Source: Sparassis latifolia
Taxonomy: Eukaryota > Basidiomycota > Agaricomycetes > Polyporales > Sparassidaceae
Length of the DNA stretch: 64,000 bases
Assembly: GCA_018466975.1 (NCBI GenBank)
Contig: CM031563.1
Coordinates: forward strand, 2,294,001-2,358,000
Reading direction: 5' to 3'
Below, one piece after another: positions 47,560 through 57,988 of this stretch. The notes below the pieces were generated by a model. The model was not told the DNA's origin and did no database searches. It saw only the letters and a program-made list of their open reading frames with translations. The translations under genes and the position numbers were made by a program. How positions within the stretch are numbered: position 1 is the first letter of the stretch; each line of letters begins with the position of its first letter.

Positions 47560-48200
47560 TAATATTCTAGGATTGTCCCCCAACTAATAGCTCGACAGAT
47601 GTCCAATTCTTGACGCGTTGATGTCATCATACGAGAGATGCCGATTCTATCACAAGTCTGTCAACTCCAAGGGCCTCCAACCACTAGAAGACCTGCGGAC
47701 GCACGCTGGCGGAACGGCGGAAGGATCAGGAGTATGAGGCGCAGCTCATGCGGGAATTAAATGAGCCCTCCCTTACTGATCATTCTCAGACATACAGTCA
47801 TACATCGAGTCCGCTGCTGCGAGTTCATTGGTACATATTCAAGCACGTCAAACCCTCCCAGAGGTGAGCCCATATCTGATTCCTCCAAGTCGCTGCTGAA
47901 AATTTGCCAGTGGATGAACACCGCTGAAACTGCCGCAGGCGGCACATCGTGTTCTGTGCATGCGGCATGAGTTACCACTCCGCGTTTGCAGTGCACGCGA
48001 TCTTTGAGATGCTCACGGATGTCTCTGTTAGCGTCGAGCTCGCATTGGACTTTGTCGACCGCAAGACACCCATCTTCCACCATGATGTTTCCATGCTGGT
48101 CGGCCAGTTGCAGCGAGACCACTGCCATGATCCTCGCACTGCGATACTGCCTCAAGCATACTCCGGTATCTCCTCCCTCACTGATGATGCATGTGCATCT
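47560..48200 (+). pseudogene. Unassigned broken gene fragment
   Basis: After a good intron acceptor (ctcgacag, near 47600) the frame reads PILDALMSSYERCRFYHKSV and NSKGLQPLEDL, then shifts to TLAERRKDQEYEAQLMRELN with EPSLTDHSQTYSHTSSPLL. A later frame reads CACGMSYHSAFAVHAIFEML and SVELALDFVDRKTPIFHHDV. The pieces look like one charged helical protein with frameshifts. I cannot assign a family. A minus-strand frame of 132 codons overlaps (47757-48155) and is also open. Confidence 0.35.
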
Positions 48201-48239
48201 CGCAGACTTCCAGGTTAGGCCTTATACCTGCCGTGCGAC

Positions 48240-48960
48240 CTGCGACCGCTGCAAATCCTGCCCTGAGCTCTTGTGCAGCGGGCAAGCAGCCCATGTCCTA
48301 TACCGCACCCTCGCTCAACCCACCCCCTTCCAGCTGTCGCGCGGCCTCGAAAGCCACCATCTCCGACCATGCGTACCAGCACAATCACGCCCATCGCTAG
48401 CCATCATCTCCATCATCCAATGCCTCTACGCCCCACAAGCTCCGTCCGCCAGCGACGGGCGTGGTGGGCATCCCAGGAGGCGAAAAACAAGAGATATAGA
48501 GCACGAGCATGAGCGAGGAACAGGAGCGCATTAAGGAGTTCTAGCTCGAGCTCGGCGTGGATGACCGTCGGAACCTGGTGAAATTCGAGCAGGCGGCGGT
48601 GCTGAGGAAGATGAAGGAGCAGAAGCACAGCTGCAACTGCGCGGTCTGCGGCTGGAAGCGATCCGTGCTCGCCCACTCCAAGTTTGTGAGAATGTTTTCG
48701 CTGATGCTCTCAATCATCCTCTACTGACCTGCAGGTCCTGCGTTGTGCTTTTGCCGTCGTTCCAGCCATTGCTGCCCCTCCAGATGAGCTCAAGGTACCG
48801 TACGATGCTCAATACTAGGAGCTAGAACAGTACGCGCGAATTACCAGCAGCAATACATCTTCGGCGGCACGCTAATCCCTTCCCCAGAATGCCCAGGACC
48901 GTTCCTGGGCAGTGTCGAGCTGGACAAGAACGGCCTTGTCATCAACCCGCGCGGGCCGGC
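48240..48960 (+). pseudogene. NST1-like stress-response protein fragment
   Basis: NST1 proteins are fungal coiled-coil proteins linked to salt stress. The plus strand reads QPMSYTAPSLNPPPSSCRAA and a His-rich stretch, then [46 protein letters not shown] and [18 protein letters not shown]. After an intron-like gap it goes on YDAQY, TAG, ELEQYA and, in another frame, PGPFLGSVELDKNG. These are the recalled NST1 landmarks ([43 protein letters not shown]). Two stops (48497-48499 and 48542-48544) stand exactly where Trp is expected, and the conserved Arg of CGRKR is Trp. The large C-terminal coiled coil is missing; the kinase pseudogene follows at once. Confidence 0.75.
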
Positions 48961-49012
48961 AAACGCCACATAGGCACACACGTAGTTGATAGGACTGACC
49001 CATCCTATGCAG

Positions 49013-50621
49013 ACGCGTAGAACTCGAGAGGAAGCTCGCCGCTGACATGACTATGTCTGATGACCGGAAACGGCGGCAGCTACAGCAGTCCGGAAAGAGG
49101 GAGTCCGCGTTTCTACGGCTTCGCAGGACGAAGCTTGGTCTGGATGACTTCCGGACGGTGAAGGTCATCAGGAAAGGTGCATTCGGTGAAGTATGCCTGC
49201 CCGGCCCGTGCAGTCTCTGCATGTCGTGACCGCCTGATTCGGATGTTTACAGGTTCGTGTAGTACAGAAGACAGACACAGGAAAGATATATGCGATGAAA
49301 ACACTAAGAAAAGATGACATGTTGAAAAAGGATCAGGTACGTTCGCTGTTGTGCAAACATCTGCGTGTGCCCGTATGCCGGTACTCAACAGCGCCATAGC
49401 TTGCGCACGTACGCACAGAACGCGATGTTTTAGCAGAATCCAACTCCCCATGGGTGGTGCAACTGTACTATTCCTTCCAGGACTCTGCGTATCTCTATCT
49501 GATCATGGAGTTCATACGCGGCGGTGGCCTGATGACGATGTTAATCAAGTACAATACTTTTACGGGGGATGTCACCTCTTCTACATCGCGGAGTGTGTGC
49601 TGGCCATTGAAGCCGTGCACCACCTCGGATTCATCCATCGGTAAAACCACTGTGTCATCGTTGAATACGCCTCACTGACCCGTTGATGCAGTGATATAGA
49701 GCCGGACAACATCCTCATTGATCAGCACGGACACATAAAGCTGTCTGACTTCGGGTTGTCAACCAGCTTTCACGAACAGTACGACTCGAGCTATTACCAG
49801 CGTCTGCTGGACTCTGCTAACGGCGTGACCTCTCAGACGACCGCGGCGCGAAACAGTGTCATGATCAATGCCATCCACCTTACAATAACGAGTAAGGATC
49901 AGATTGCGACGTGGAAGGCCAACCGTCGGAAGCTCGTGAGCTCCTTTATCTGCTGGATTGATTTTCTCTCCGCTGAAGCAGAATACAGGCATACTCTACT
50001 GTCGGTACACCGGATTATATTGCTCCCGAAATCTTCCTGCAGAAAGGCTATGGAGGCGAGTGCGACTGGTGGTCGCTCGGCGCATCATGCTCGAGTGTCT
50101 TGTCGGCTATCCACCCTTCTGCTCCGAAAACACGAAAACACGCATGGCAAGTACCAGAAGATCATCCAGTGGCAAACCTACCTTATCTTTCCCGATGACG
50201 TGCATCTAAGTCGCGAAGCAGAGGACCTCATCAGACGGTTTGTGTTAATTATGCGCTCTACGTCCTCCACAATTCTGAATATGTGATTTTCCAGCCTCGT
50301 CATGTCGCCTGACCGACGATTGAACGTGGAGCAGATGAAACACCATCCGTTCTTCTACGGTGTTCGTTGGGCCAGCATCAGGAACATCGAGGCACCCTTC
50401 ATCACTCGCCTGCGTTCAATTACAGACACATCTTATTTCCCGACGGAAGACCTTGAGCAGGTGCCTGACGAGCCTGTTAGTGCAGACACGACTGGCGCAA
50501 GCAAGGATTTGGCGTTCTTGGGGTACGTGGTTGCTGCCACCAGTGCGCTCGCTTTCTTATCAATCGTCCCCTGTGCAGATACACCTTCAAGCAGTTCACG
50601 ATCTCGTCTCATGCATTCTGA
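49013..50621 (+). pseudogene. cbk1: CBK1/Orb6 (NDR family) protein kinase, decayed
   Basis: NDR/LATS kinases of the RAM network control polarity and septation. Reading begins at an acceptor (49013) with [20 protein letters not shown], then [67 protein letters not shown], the family insert, [28 protein letters not shown] and a complete C-terminus ending FTISSHAF at TGA 50619-50621. Introns lie at 49191-49252, 49337-49399, 49641-49691, 49936-49988, 50238-50294 and 50523-50578. Lesions: one-base deletions near 49577 and 50083, an 8-bp duplication (gaaaacac twice, 50126-50141), the first Gly of the loop changed to Arg (RKGAFG), and HRDIKPDN changed to HRDIEPDN. The regulatory N-terminus is absent. 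It cannot encode an active kinase. Confidence 0.88.
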
Positions 50622-51105
50622 ACACTGTACTTGCCGTATCTCTCATCTTTGTTTCAATGACATACTCGGATTATTTGGCTTTTGTAGTTTAGCACACAGC
50701 CCTCGCTTGTTGCATTTTCGACTTTCGTGGACTTATTATCACTGGCAACAAATGGCATTTGGTCGATATATAGACAGTATAATCATCACCCCACTCTCAA
50801 TATCTGAAGTATGCGATTGATGTCGGTACTGGTCCTATTACAACGTGTCTGCCTCTACGACATGCGTTACACAATAGCCCTGGTCGTATATGTTCGGTGC
50901 TGTTTATAGTGGATGGATATCAAATTAGCGGTGGAAGTAACGTGTAGTATGACTAAATCATGATGACGGCCACTATTGTGAGCTTGGAGCAGAGGTCTCA
51001 ACTGAAAGTAAGGACAATCACATAAAGCAGATTGCGGCAAAAATACAGACGCACCATCTCTCGAAAGATCGGAAGTAACGTCGGGATGTGCTGGAGCTCT
51101 GGAGG
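50622..51105. other. Intergenic between two convergent pseudogenes
   Basis: No gene is recognised. It holds the 3' flanks of the kinase pseudogene (plus strand) and the PX/PXB pseudogene (minus strand). Confidence 0.5.
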
Positions 51106-54100
51106 CTAGATGTCCCACCCCTTACGCTTCTTCGGTGGTTGTGGAGGCTTTGATTTCTCTCGACGCCGCTCGCCCGCCGGTGGCGACCGCCATAGCAGTG
51201 ATAGTGGGAGATCCTTATACATGGCAGGAGAGGAGAGGATCAATGGTGTGCCCGGAGCGGATATCGTCCTCGACGGTCGTGGAGGCCTTGGGGTAGGTCT
51301 ATTCGAGCCCGACAGTACATCCATAGAAACTTTGCGATTGGTATACGGTGTCGGTGTCGGGCGTGACAGCTGCGGTAAATGACCGATCATGGTCGTGTGG
51401 GAGCGCGCGACGGGTGGGCCCTGACGAACTGGTTGCGCAGGATTCTCCGTGGCGTTGCCCTCGGTACTGCCATCGGTCTCCTCTCATCGCCATAGTCTTC
51501 CTCATCATCTTCGTTGTCGTCGTCGTCGTCGCCACTATTCGTACGAGCTCGAATCATTGTCCTCGTCCGTCTCCTCTGCCGCGAGGTCGTCTACATCGCC
51601 GTCGACGACCTCGCCGAAGCTGAGGTCCCGCACGACGCGGTTCACGAGCTGTGCGGCGATCTCGTTCTGCGCGTCCGCGTCACTGAGGCTCTGCGTTCAC
51701 CCGAATCGCCTGCGCACCTTGTCCTCGTAAACGACCTTGAGCTTGTAATGGTACAGCGCGATCTCGTCGACCTCCTTGATGATGTCCGCGCGCTCCTGGC
51801 CCGTGTGTGGCAGGAGGAACTCGAGCGACAGCGGCTCACCCAGCCCGTCGTGCAGTAGCGTGAGGAAGAGCTCAATCCACTGCGTCAGCGCACTGAAGAG
51901 GCCCTCGCCGTTCAAATGAACTTTGTAAACGAAATTGTAGAACGACTGCTCGCGCCGCTGAATAAGGTTTATAAAGACCTGGACAGTCTGCGCTGGATCC
52001 AGTTGACTCACTGAGCACGGCAAGGCGGCTCAGTATGCACATAACAGGGGAATGCACCACGACAGCGACGTACAATCCTCGCACTGCTCCACGGTTCGGA
52101 TGAGATCGTTGATGAAGTTCTGCACGTCACCTAACGAATCCGCTATACTAGCCGCTCTGTAGACCTGTGCAACAGGGGCATAAAATATTGTGATAATATC
52201 CTTGAGCAGCTCAGAAGTAGTGCCCTAAATGAATCAACGGTGAGACCGTGAAGATTCAAACCTCGAAGATGAGCCCAATCAGCCGCTCGCTGTCCCGCAA
52301 GCGTGAGTAGAACTCCGCTAGTACATTAAGGTCTTCAAAGAGCCACGCCGCCTCATCCTGCGGGCCCTCATCTTTGTCCGAGTCGGTAAGGCTCTCCGTG
52401 TATTTGACGTACTCTTTATGCGCGTGATGCGCATACATGACGCGCTGCATCTGCTGGCGCGTGAGCGCGGGGTCCTCTCGGGAGCGCAGCACCGCAGCGA
52501 CTATGTGCACGTTCTCCGCAGCTGCATGAACGGAACATAGGGACGAGGCGTCATTGACATGTCGGCAACGCGTTAAGGAGAGAGGGACGGACCAGCGTCG
52601 GCCCTGTACACCGCTTGGATCTCGCCTGGAGTGTACACGAAGAGACGGACCTTTTCGCACATCGAGTCGTCGCTGACCTTCACCTTGACTGTATTGATGT
52701 CCTCTTCCAGCGCACGCACATGAACGAACCCGTAAACATGCTGCCGTCAGCGTCAATACCGGCCCGGAATCAGTCAGTGCATAATCTGCAATTACTCACC
52801 GTTGCAGCAAACTGCGGCCACCAAAGGGTTGGGCGAGGAACAGGACCAGAACACCTGTGAAGATATGGTGAATCCGGGATCTTCGATGAAGCAGAATTAT
52901 AACGGCCTACCCCGAATCATCCCCATGGGATTGCTGATCTTCAGCGCTGCCTTGAGTATGAAGGACGGTATCATGCAGTGTATACGCTTCAGATTAGCAA
53001 CGCTCGGGACGCGCTATCGGCCGCGACGAAGTGGTGGAAGACCGTCGACCCGAGTCTGCCATGCGCAACCGATCAGTGCTGAAATCAAGCTAGTAGAAAA
53101 AGCTGGATATTCACGTTATTCGCGCCTATTCTACGACCGCCTGATAATTCTCAGGCAGCTTATGCACGCCCTCGTCTGCTTGATCATGGCGAAGATGCGG
53201 GTGAGGCCATCTGCGCAGAGTTGGCACGTGTTCCCGATTAAATCGCACTACGACGCATCTTTAGCTAGCAGCTCGCCCTTTAGGCTCCGCACTGCGTCGC
53301 GAAGTTGTCCACTCGCGCGGTGATCTCCTGTGCGAAGCTCTTGCGTCCGTCCTCGCGCACGCTATCCGCCTCCTCCCGCCGGCGTGCATCCTCAACCTCC
53401 TCAGGCGAGAGCTTGGTCGGACTGGAGAGCAGGAATGAGCGCAGGACGGGCGATGACGCGATCTCGGAGGACGCGAGGAGTGGGTGGATATATGAGCGCA
53501 GCGTCAGCCTATTTTTCTCGCGCGCGAGGCGTGACGCCTGCTGGCTCATGCCGCCGGAGGTCGACGTGGGGTTAGTCGTGGCTACATGGAGAAGGACGTG
53601 GGGCTGAGTGGAGGCTGCGTGAAGAACGAGTCGCTGCTGGAGTCGCTACTGGAGCTCGGCTGGTCGTACACCCCGGGCATCCCTTGCACAAAGGGTGAGG
53701 GTGCCGTGGATGTGGCGGGACTTGTCATCATGGATGGCGGTCCACTGCAGTAGCCGGCGGTAGAGTAGCCAGCGGACAGCGGCGGGGAGGCAGAAGGGGA
53801 TGTGACGGTGACAATTACAAAGATGCGGTCTTTAGCTGGTGGTGGGGGGATCGTCTCGCAAGGATGCGCCTTACGGAGTTCGTCGGCCAGCGTTCTGAAG
53901 TCACCATACCGCTGTGAGACGAACACGTCGGGGTGGCGAGCGCGTCTAGTGCGCACGATAAACTCCTGCAAGGAGGATGAATATATGCGCTTTTAATAAA
54001 AGGATCGACGGCCGCACACTTCGTGCACCCTATTTCGCATGCGCCTTTTCTCGGTAACGGTCCTGACACAAACGACGTTCACGTCAAACATATCTTTGAG

Positions 54101-54616
54101 TTTCCTTTCCCTCGCAGCGCGCTTCTCTGCAAGCTTTTCAAGTCTAGTAAGATCTGCCTGAGTGAGACGTACGTCCTCCTCCTGTTCGACAGGCTTGGTG
54201 CCACTGGTAGTGAGCATGGCCATGTTCCTCTCGAATTTGGCGAGTATACGAGTGCAGTGCGCGTCTTCGGCATCTTCTGGAACATCGTTGAAGACGGACA
54301 TTGGGGAGAGGTTGCGAGAGAGTATGGAGACCATGAACGGCTGGAGCGTCTCAGAAAGAAGTCGCGGGGTGCGGCGGCGAGAAAGGGAAATGTGATGACA
54401 AAAATGGCGGAACCAATACCGCAGGAGGGGGAGTTCAAGCTGGGGCGCATCTTTGGGAGGTGGGCTAAATGGGGGACTGAGGTAAGATACGTTATTTGTA
54501 GGGGCGGCAACCAGAGAGTCAAGTTCGCGCTGGAACTGCAAATGGATAAGCTGCTTCTTGAGATGATGGGCGCGAAGGGGAGTGAGGGTGAAGAGATCGG
54601 GAGTCGCAGGGAGTGT
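51106..54616 (-). pseudogene. PX/PXB-domain lipid-binding protein (YPR097W type), decayed
   Basis: Fungal PXB-PX proteins bind phosphoinositides on endomembranes. The minus strand reads LFTLTPLRAHHLKKQLIHLQ (about 54580), QLELPLLRYWFRHF, TLQPFMVSILSRNLS, EDVRLTQADLTRLEKLAEKR and MFDVNVVCVRTVTEKRRMRN. After an intron it continues EFIVRTRRARHPDVFVSQRY, which leads into GDFRTLADELRKAHP (PX domain). Further exons have NRLTLRSYIHPLLASSEIAS, VHKLPENYQAVVE, WLFEDLNVLAEFYSRLRDSE, QSFYNFVYKVHLNGEGLFSA and EFLLPHTGQERADIIKEVDE, and the last ends PPKKRKGWDI at TAG 51106-51108. Lesions include a Trp to TAG (53126-53128), an Arg CGA to TGA (51697-51699), frameshifts near 53290, 53200, 53020 and 51530, and no clear start. 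Order and introns are otherwise preserved. Confidence 0.85.
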
Positions 54617-55685
54617 CTTGTCTATTCCTCACGCGAAAGCTGCCCAACTGAAGTTGGAGCACTTCTGAGAACTCGACCCCGAGCAGGAGGGTGTGCAGCG
54701 TTGGCGTGAACCAGCTCTGCAGTTTCGTTGTTGTTGTTGTTCTCGTTGTCGTTGAAGTCGTCAGGAAAGCGAACGAACACAAGAAGAAGCAAAGAGGGGA
54801 ATTTTTGGCGACGGAGTAGTCCCCACGGTTACAGGCAAGGAAGAGAGACAAGGTAAATGTCATCACCCTTGCTTACAAATCAAGACTCACTACGAGACTT
54901 TGGTACGGTGGTAGTACCGACTCCTTGTTCTTATCTACTAGAGGCTCGTTAACGAGCTTAATACAGCAGGTAGATTGCCCGCATTGAGTTTGACGTAAAG
55001 CACCGTATACCTCGAGACCCTGGTATTCCCGGTGGACCTATACAGCGACATAACTCAGAGCTTGCAGAGAACATGGAGACTCGATTTGTAGCCTGGGGGA
55101 ATGCTGAAGACAAGAGATAGGCTCATAGATACAGCCTCTATTAACGGAAGACAGTCGTTCCTTAGACAAGAGGTATTGTGCACTTTTGACGCACGAAAGT
55201 GGTTTGCTCAGTTGTAACGAACAGAACGAGGCCACGACTCGCGACTCGAGCTCCGAGAGTCACGGATTCGGCTAATTCCGGCTCTACCAGTTCAACGCAG
55301 ATTTGTTCAGTGGTCCACCACATGTCTTATCATCAGAAATTGCCTTGCAATAGCGTGCGCACTAAACTGATACAAGGTACTGACGACAAATGCTTCGTCT
55401 GCACAGGAGATACAAAGGGGGACGTTGTTGAATACTCCTGTCGTTTTCAAAGTAAATATTCAGTTGTGTTCCAGCAATCAAGCATTGACCTACACATGTC
55501 TGCCCAGATTTCCGTATTTTAGAAAAGAGATGCGAGCAATCAGGCGATCGGTTGATTGTATCTTTTCGAGAGTCCGCCAGATACGTCGAGCAGACGGCGC
55601 ATCTACCATTTGTATTCAATCGCAAGCATACTGCCGATATTCTTGACACGAAGGAGGTACGTTCTCCATTGCTTGAAGTCTCCAG
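54617..55685. other. Non-genic or unresolved stretch
   Basis: Minus-strand (55362-55751) and plus-strand (55199-55522) frames are open but unrecognised. The 5' exon(s) of the JmjC gene should be in the upper part, for example near 55600-55660, but I could not fix a start codon. Confidence 0.4.
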
Positions 55686-57988
55686 AAGCTCATCGTAAAC
55701 AGAGACTTCTTGCTCAAGTCCTCCTGCCCGTACTGGAGAAGGCATATGCATATGAGACCGAGTCGAAGACGCAAGTCATCCGAAGATATCGGGAGTTGGA
55801 GGTTCGGGCCACCTGTGGTTGAGTAACAAAGGATTGTCTCTTTACTTTGATCATGTAACTGACCTCGAGGTTTCACATAGACAAGTGTGGCACTTCATTG
55901 TTTTCCATAACCTGGTTGTGCCCCTGTTGCGGGCGTGAGTTTTGTTGCGATTGTCATGAGGACATGTCACATGTAAGCTCAATTATTCTTGTTTGTTCAG
56001 CTGCGTAATTTTCCCTGCTTAGTCTCACACCAAAAAAATCCATTGTTCTACTGGGCGTGTCCATTCTGAGATGCTTCCTGTCAGTCGTTTTCTGGAGGGT
56101 CAGTTGGAGGAAGCACTCTCTGCAATGCACTCCTGCATGATCGAGTGAGCTAGTTCAATAATTATATTTACCACTATTTTCTATTAAAAACTACTGACTG
56201 TACAGTGCCAGTGCCGAAGACATCATTATTCCAACAAGTCCAAGCTCCTGTTATCGACATGTGCCAAGAATACCAAATGGGCTTCTATTGGAAAGCCAAT
56301 TCTTGGACCAGTGGAATAGAGGTGCCCCCATTTTGGTTACAAACATACATTTTCAGGTCCCTTGGAATCCAAGCTACTTTATCGAACGGCATGGCTTAGC
56401 AACCTGTACGGTTGAAGATTGTGATGACAACAAAGAGTATATAATGACCGTTGCTGAGTTCTTCTCCAAGTTTGGGCAGGACTGTGATAACAACCACAAA
56501 GTGCTGAAACTTAAAGTAAGTGACCTTTGGTATGTCCTAGCATATGAAACTGAACAAGTTCCATGAGGATTGGCCACCAACCGAGAATTTTAGTGTCATA
56601 TTCCCAGAATTATATCAAGATTTCATTCAAGCTGTCCCAATGCCCGATTATACCAGTCCTTCTGGTATTTACAACTTCGGTGCTCATTTTCCATCAAATG
56701 GCATAAAGCCCGATTTAGGTAACATCTCAGTCATTATATATAGAGTGGTATTCACTCAATTTCCAGGGCCAAAAATGTATAATGCACTTGCGACAAGCCA
56801 AGACAATGTACATTCTGGAACAACTCGGTTACATATGGACCTGTCGGATGCGATTAACATACTGTTATTTGCAGTTCCTCATCCTGATGAAACACCTGGC
56901 TTTGCAGTCTGGCATATGTTTGCACCTGAGGACGCTGATAGTGTGCGTGCCTTTTTAAAGGAACAGCCTGAGTATAATGGGATTGGTGATCCAATACATG
57001 GGCAGCAGTTCTACCTCACACCATCTATGCTGGATGCATTATACACGACTTATGGGATTATTCCTTATGTCATTCATCAGCATCCTGGAGAAGCTGTTTT
57101 TATTCCAGCTGGCTGTGCACATCAGGTTTGGATTGATCTATCTTTCAAAGATTTTGCTAATATTCTCTCAGGTTAGCAATGAATCCGACGCGATAAAAAT
57201 TGCATGCGACTTTATCAGTCCACAGAGTCTCAAGAGGTGTATTGAGATCTCTGATGAATTTCATTTGCAACGTTTGGCAATGGGTTGGGGAGATGATGTT
57301 CTTCAACTATACACCACACTGTGGTATTCATGGCTTTCTCTACCTGGCCTGCGACTTACTCTACCAAAAGTTGATGTGGATAGGATGGAGATTGATGATA
57401 GTATTTCTGTGGGTGAAGCTGCTGCCAATACTGAGTATTCTGAAACTGTGCTACTAATGCCACATGAGGTATGTCTTTTACTCTAATTGATTCTTCTACT
57501 CATGCATAAGATAGGATGATACACAAATGACTGTTAATTTGGAGGAACATGGCACCAATCAAGCAGATACTATATTAGAGTCAACATTGAACTCAACTAG
57601 TGTATCATCCAAAGTTAGTCCCTCTGTTCCATAATACTTGTACTAATCAGCTTGCATATATCAGCCAACCATTGGTGGTTCCTCTGTTGCTCGACGTATT
57701 GGAAAGTCTCGGAGACGTCATACACGCCGTGAAGCGAAACATACTGGTGTACAGTCTGAAGTTGACCCATCTTGGGTCTATATTTGTCCAAGATGCCCAC
57801 ATAGACGATTCAATGCAGATGGCCTACTCTCTCATATGTATGTTTCTTTTTAATGTTGATTGGGCAATATTATAACTAAATATGATAGGAGTTCACATGG
57901 AGTCCAGATAGCCAGGAGTCAGAGGAAGAAACTGATAAAGATGTCATCTGAGATGCTATTAGATGCTCTTGTTCAATATCTCAGTTAG
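55686..57988 (+). CDS. KDM3-like JmjC-domain protein with C2H2 finger
   Basis: JmjC enzymes of the KDM3/JHDM2 class are Fe(II)/2-oxoglutarate oxygenases that demethylate histone lysines in the nucleus. Ten exons join in phase: 55686-55817, 55881-55972, 56023-56144, 56206-56515, 56568-56718, 56767-57125, 57172-57468, 57515-57613, 57665-57837 and 57889-57988, at least 610 residues. A zinc-binding part (TCDKCG, then LCPCCGREFCCDCHEDM) precedes the JmjC domain: WNPSYFIERHG, KDWPPTENF, DLGPKMYNALA, TTRLHMDLSDAINILLF with the iron ligands His and Asp, DPIHGQQFYLT, and GEAVFIPAGCAHQVSN with the second His. The C-terminus has a canonical finger, CPRCPHRRFNADGLLSH ending MSSH, and a basic tail. The first exon and start codon are missing from my model. 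All ligand residues are present, so it may be active. Its AT-richer sequence contrasts with its neighbours. Confidence 0.85.

Noticed and set aside
51348..51858. Plus-strand frames rich in Val, Ser and Arg
   Set aside because: They are antisense shadows of the acidic C-terminal part of the PX/PXB pseudogene.
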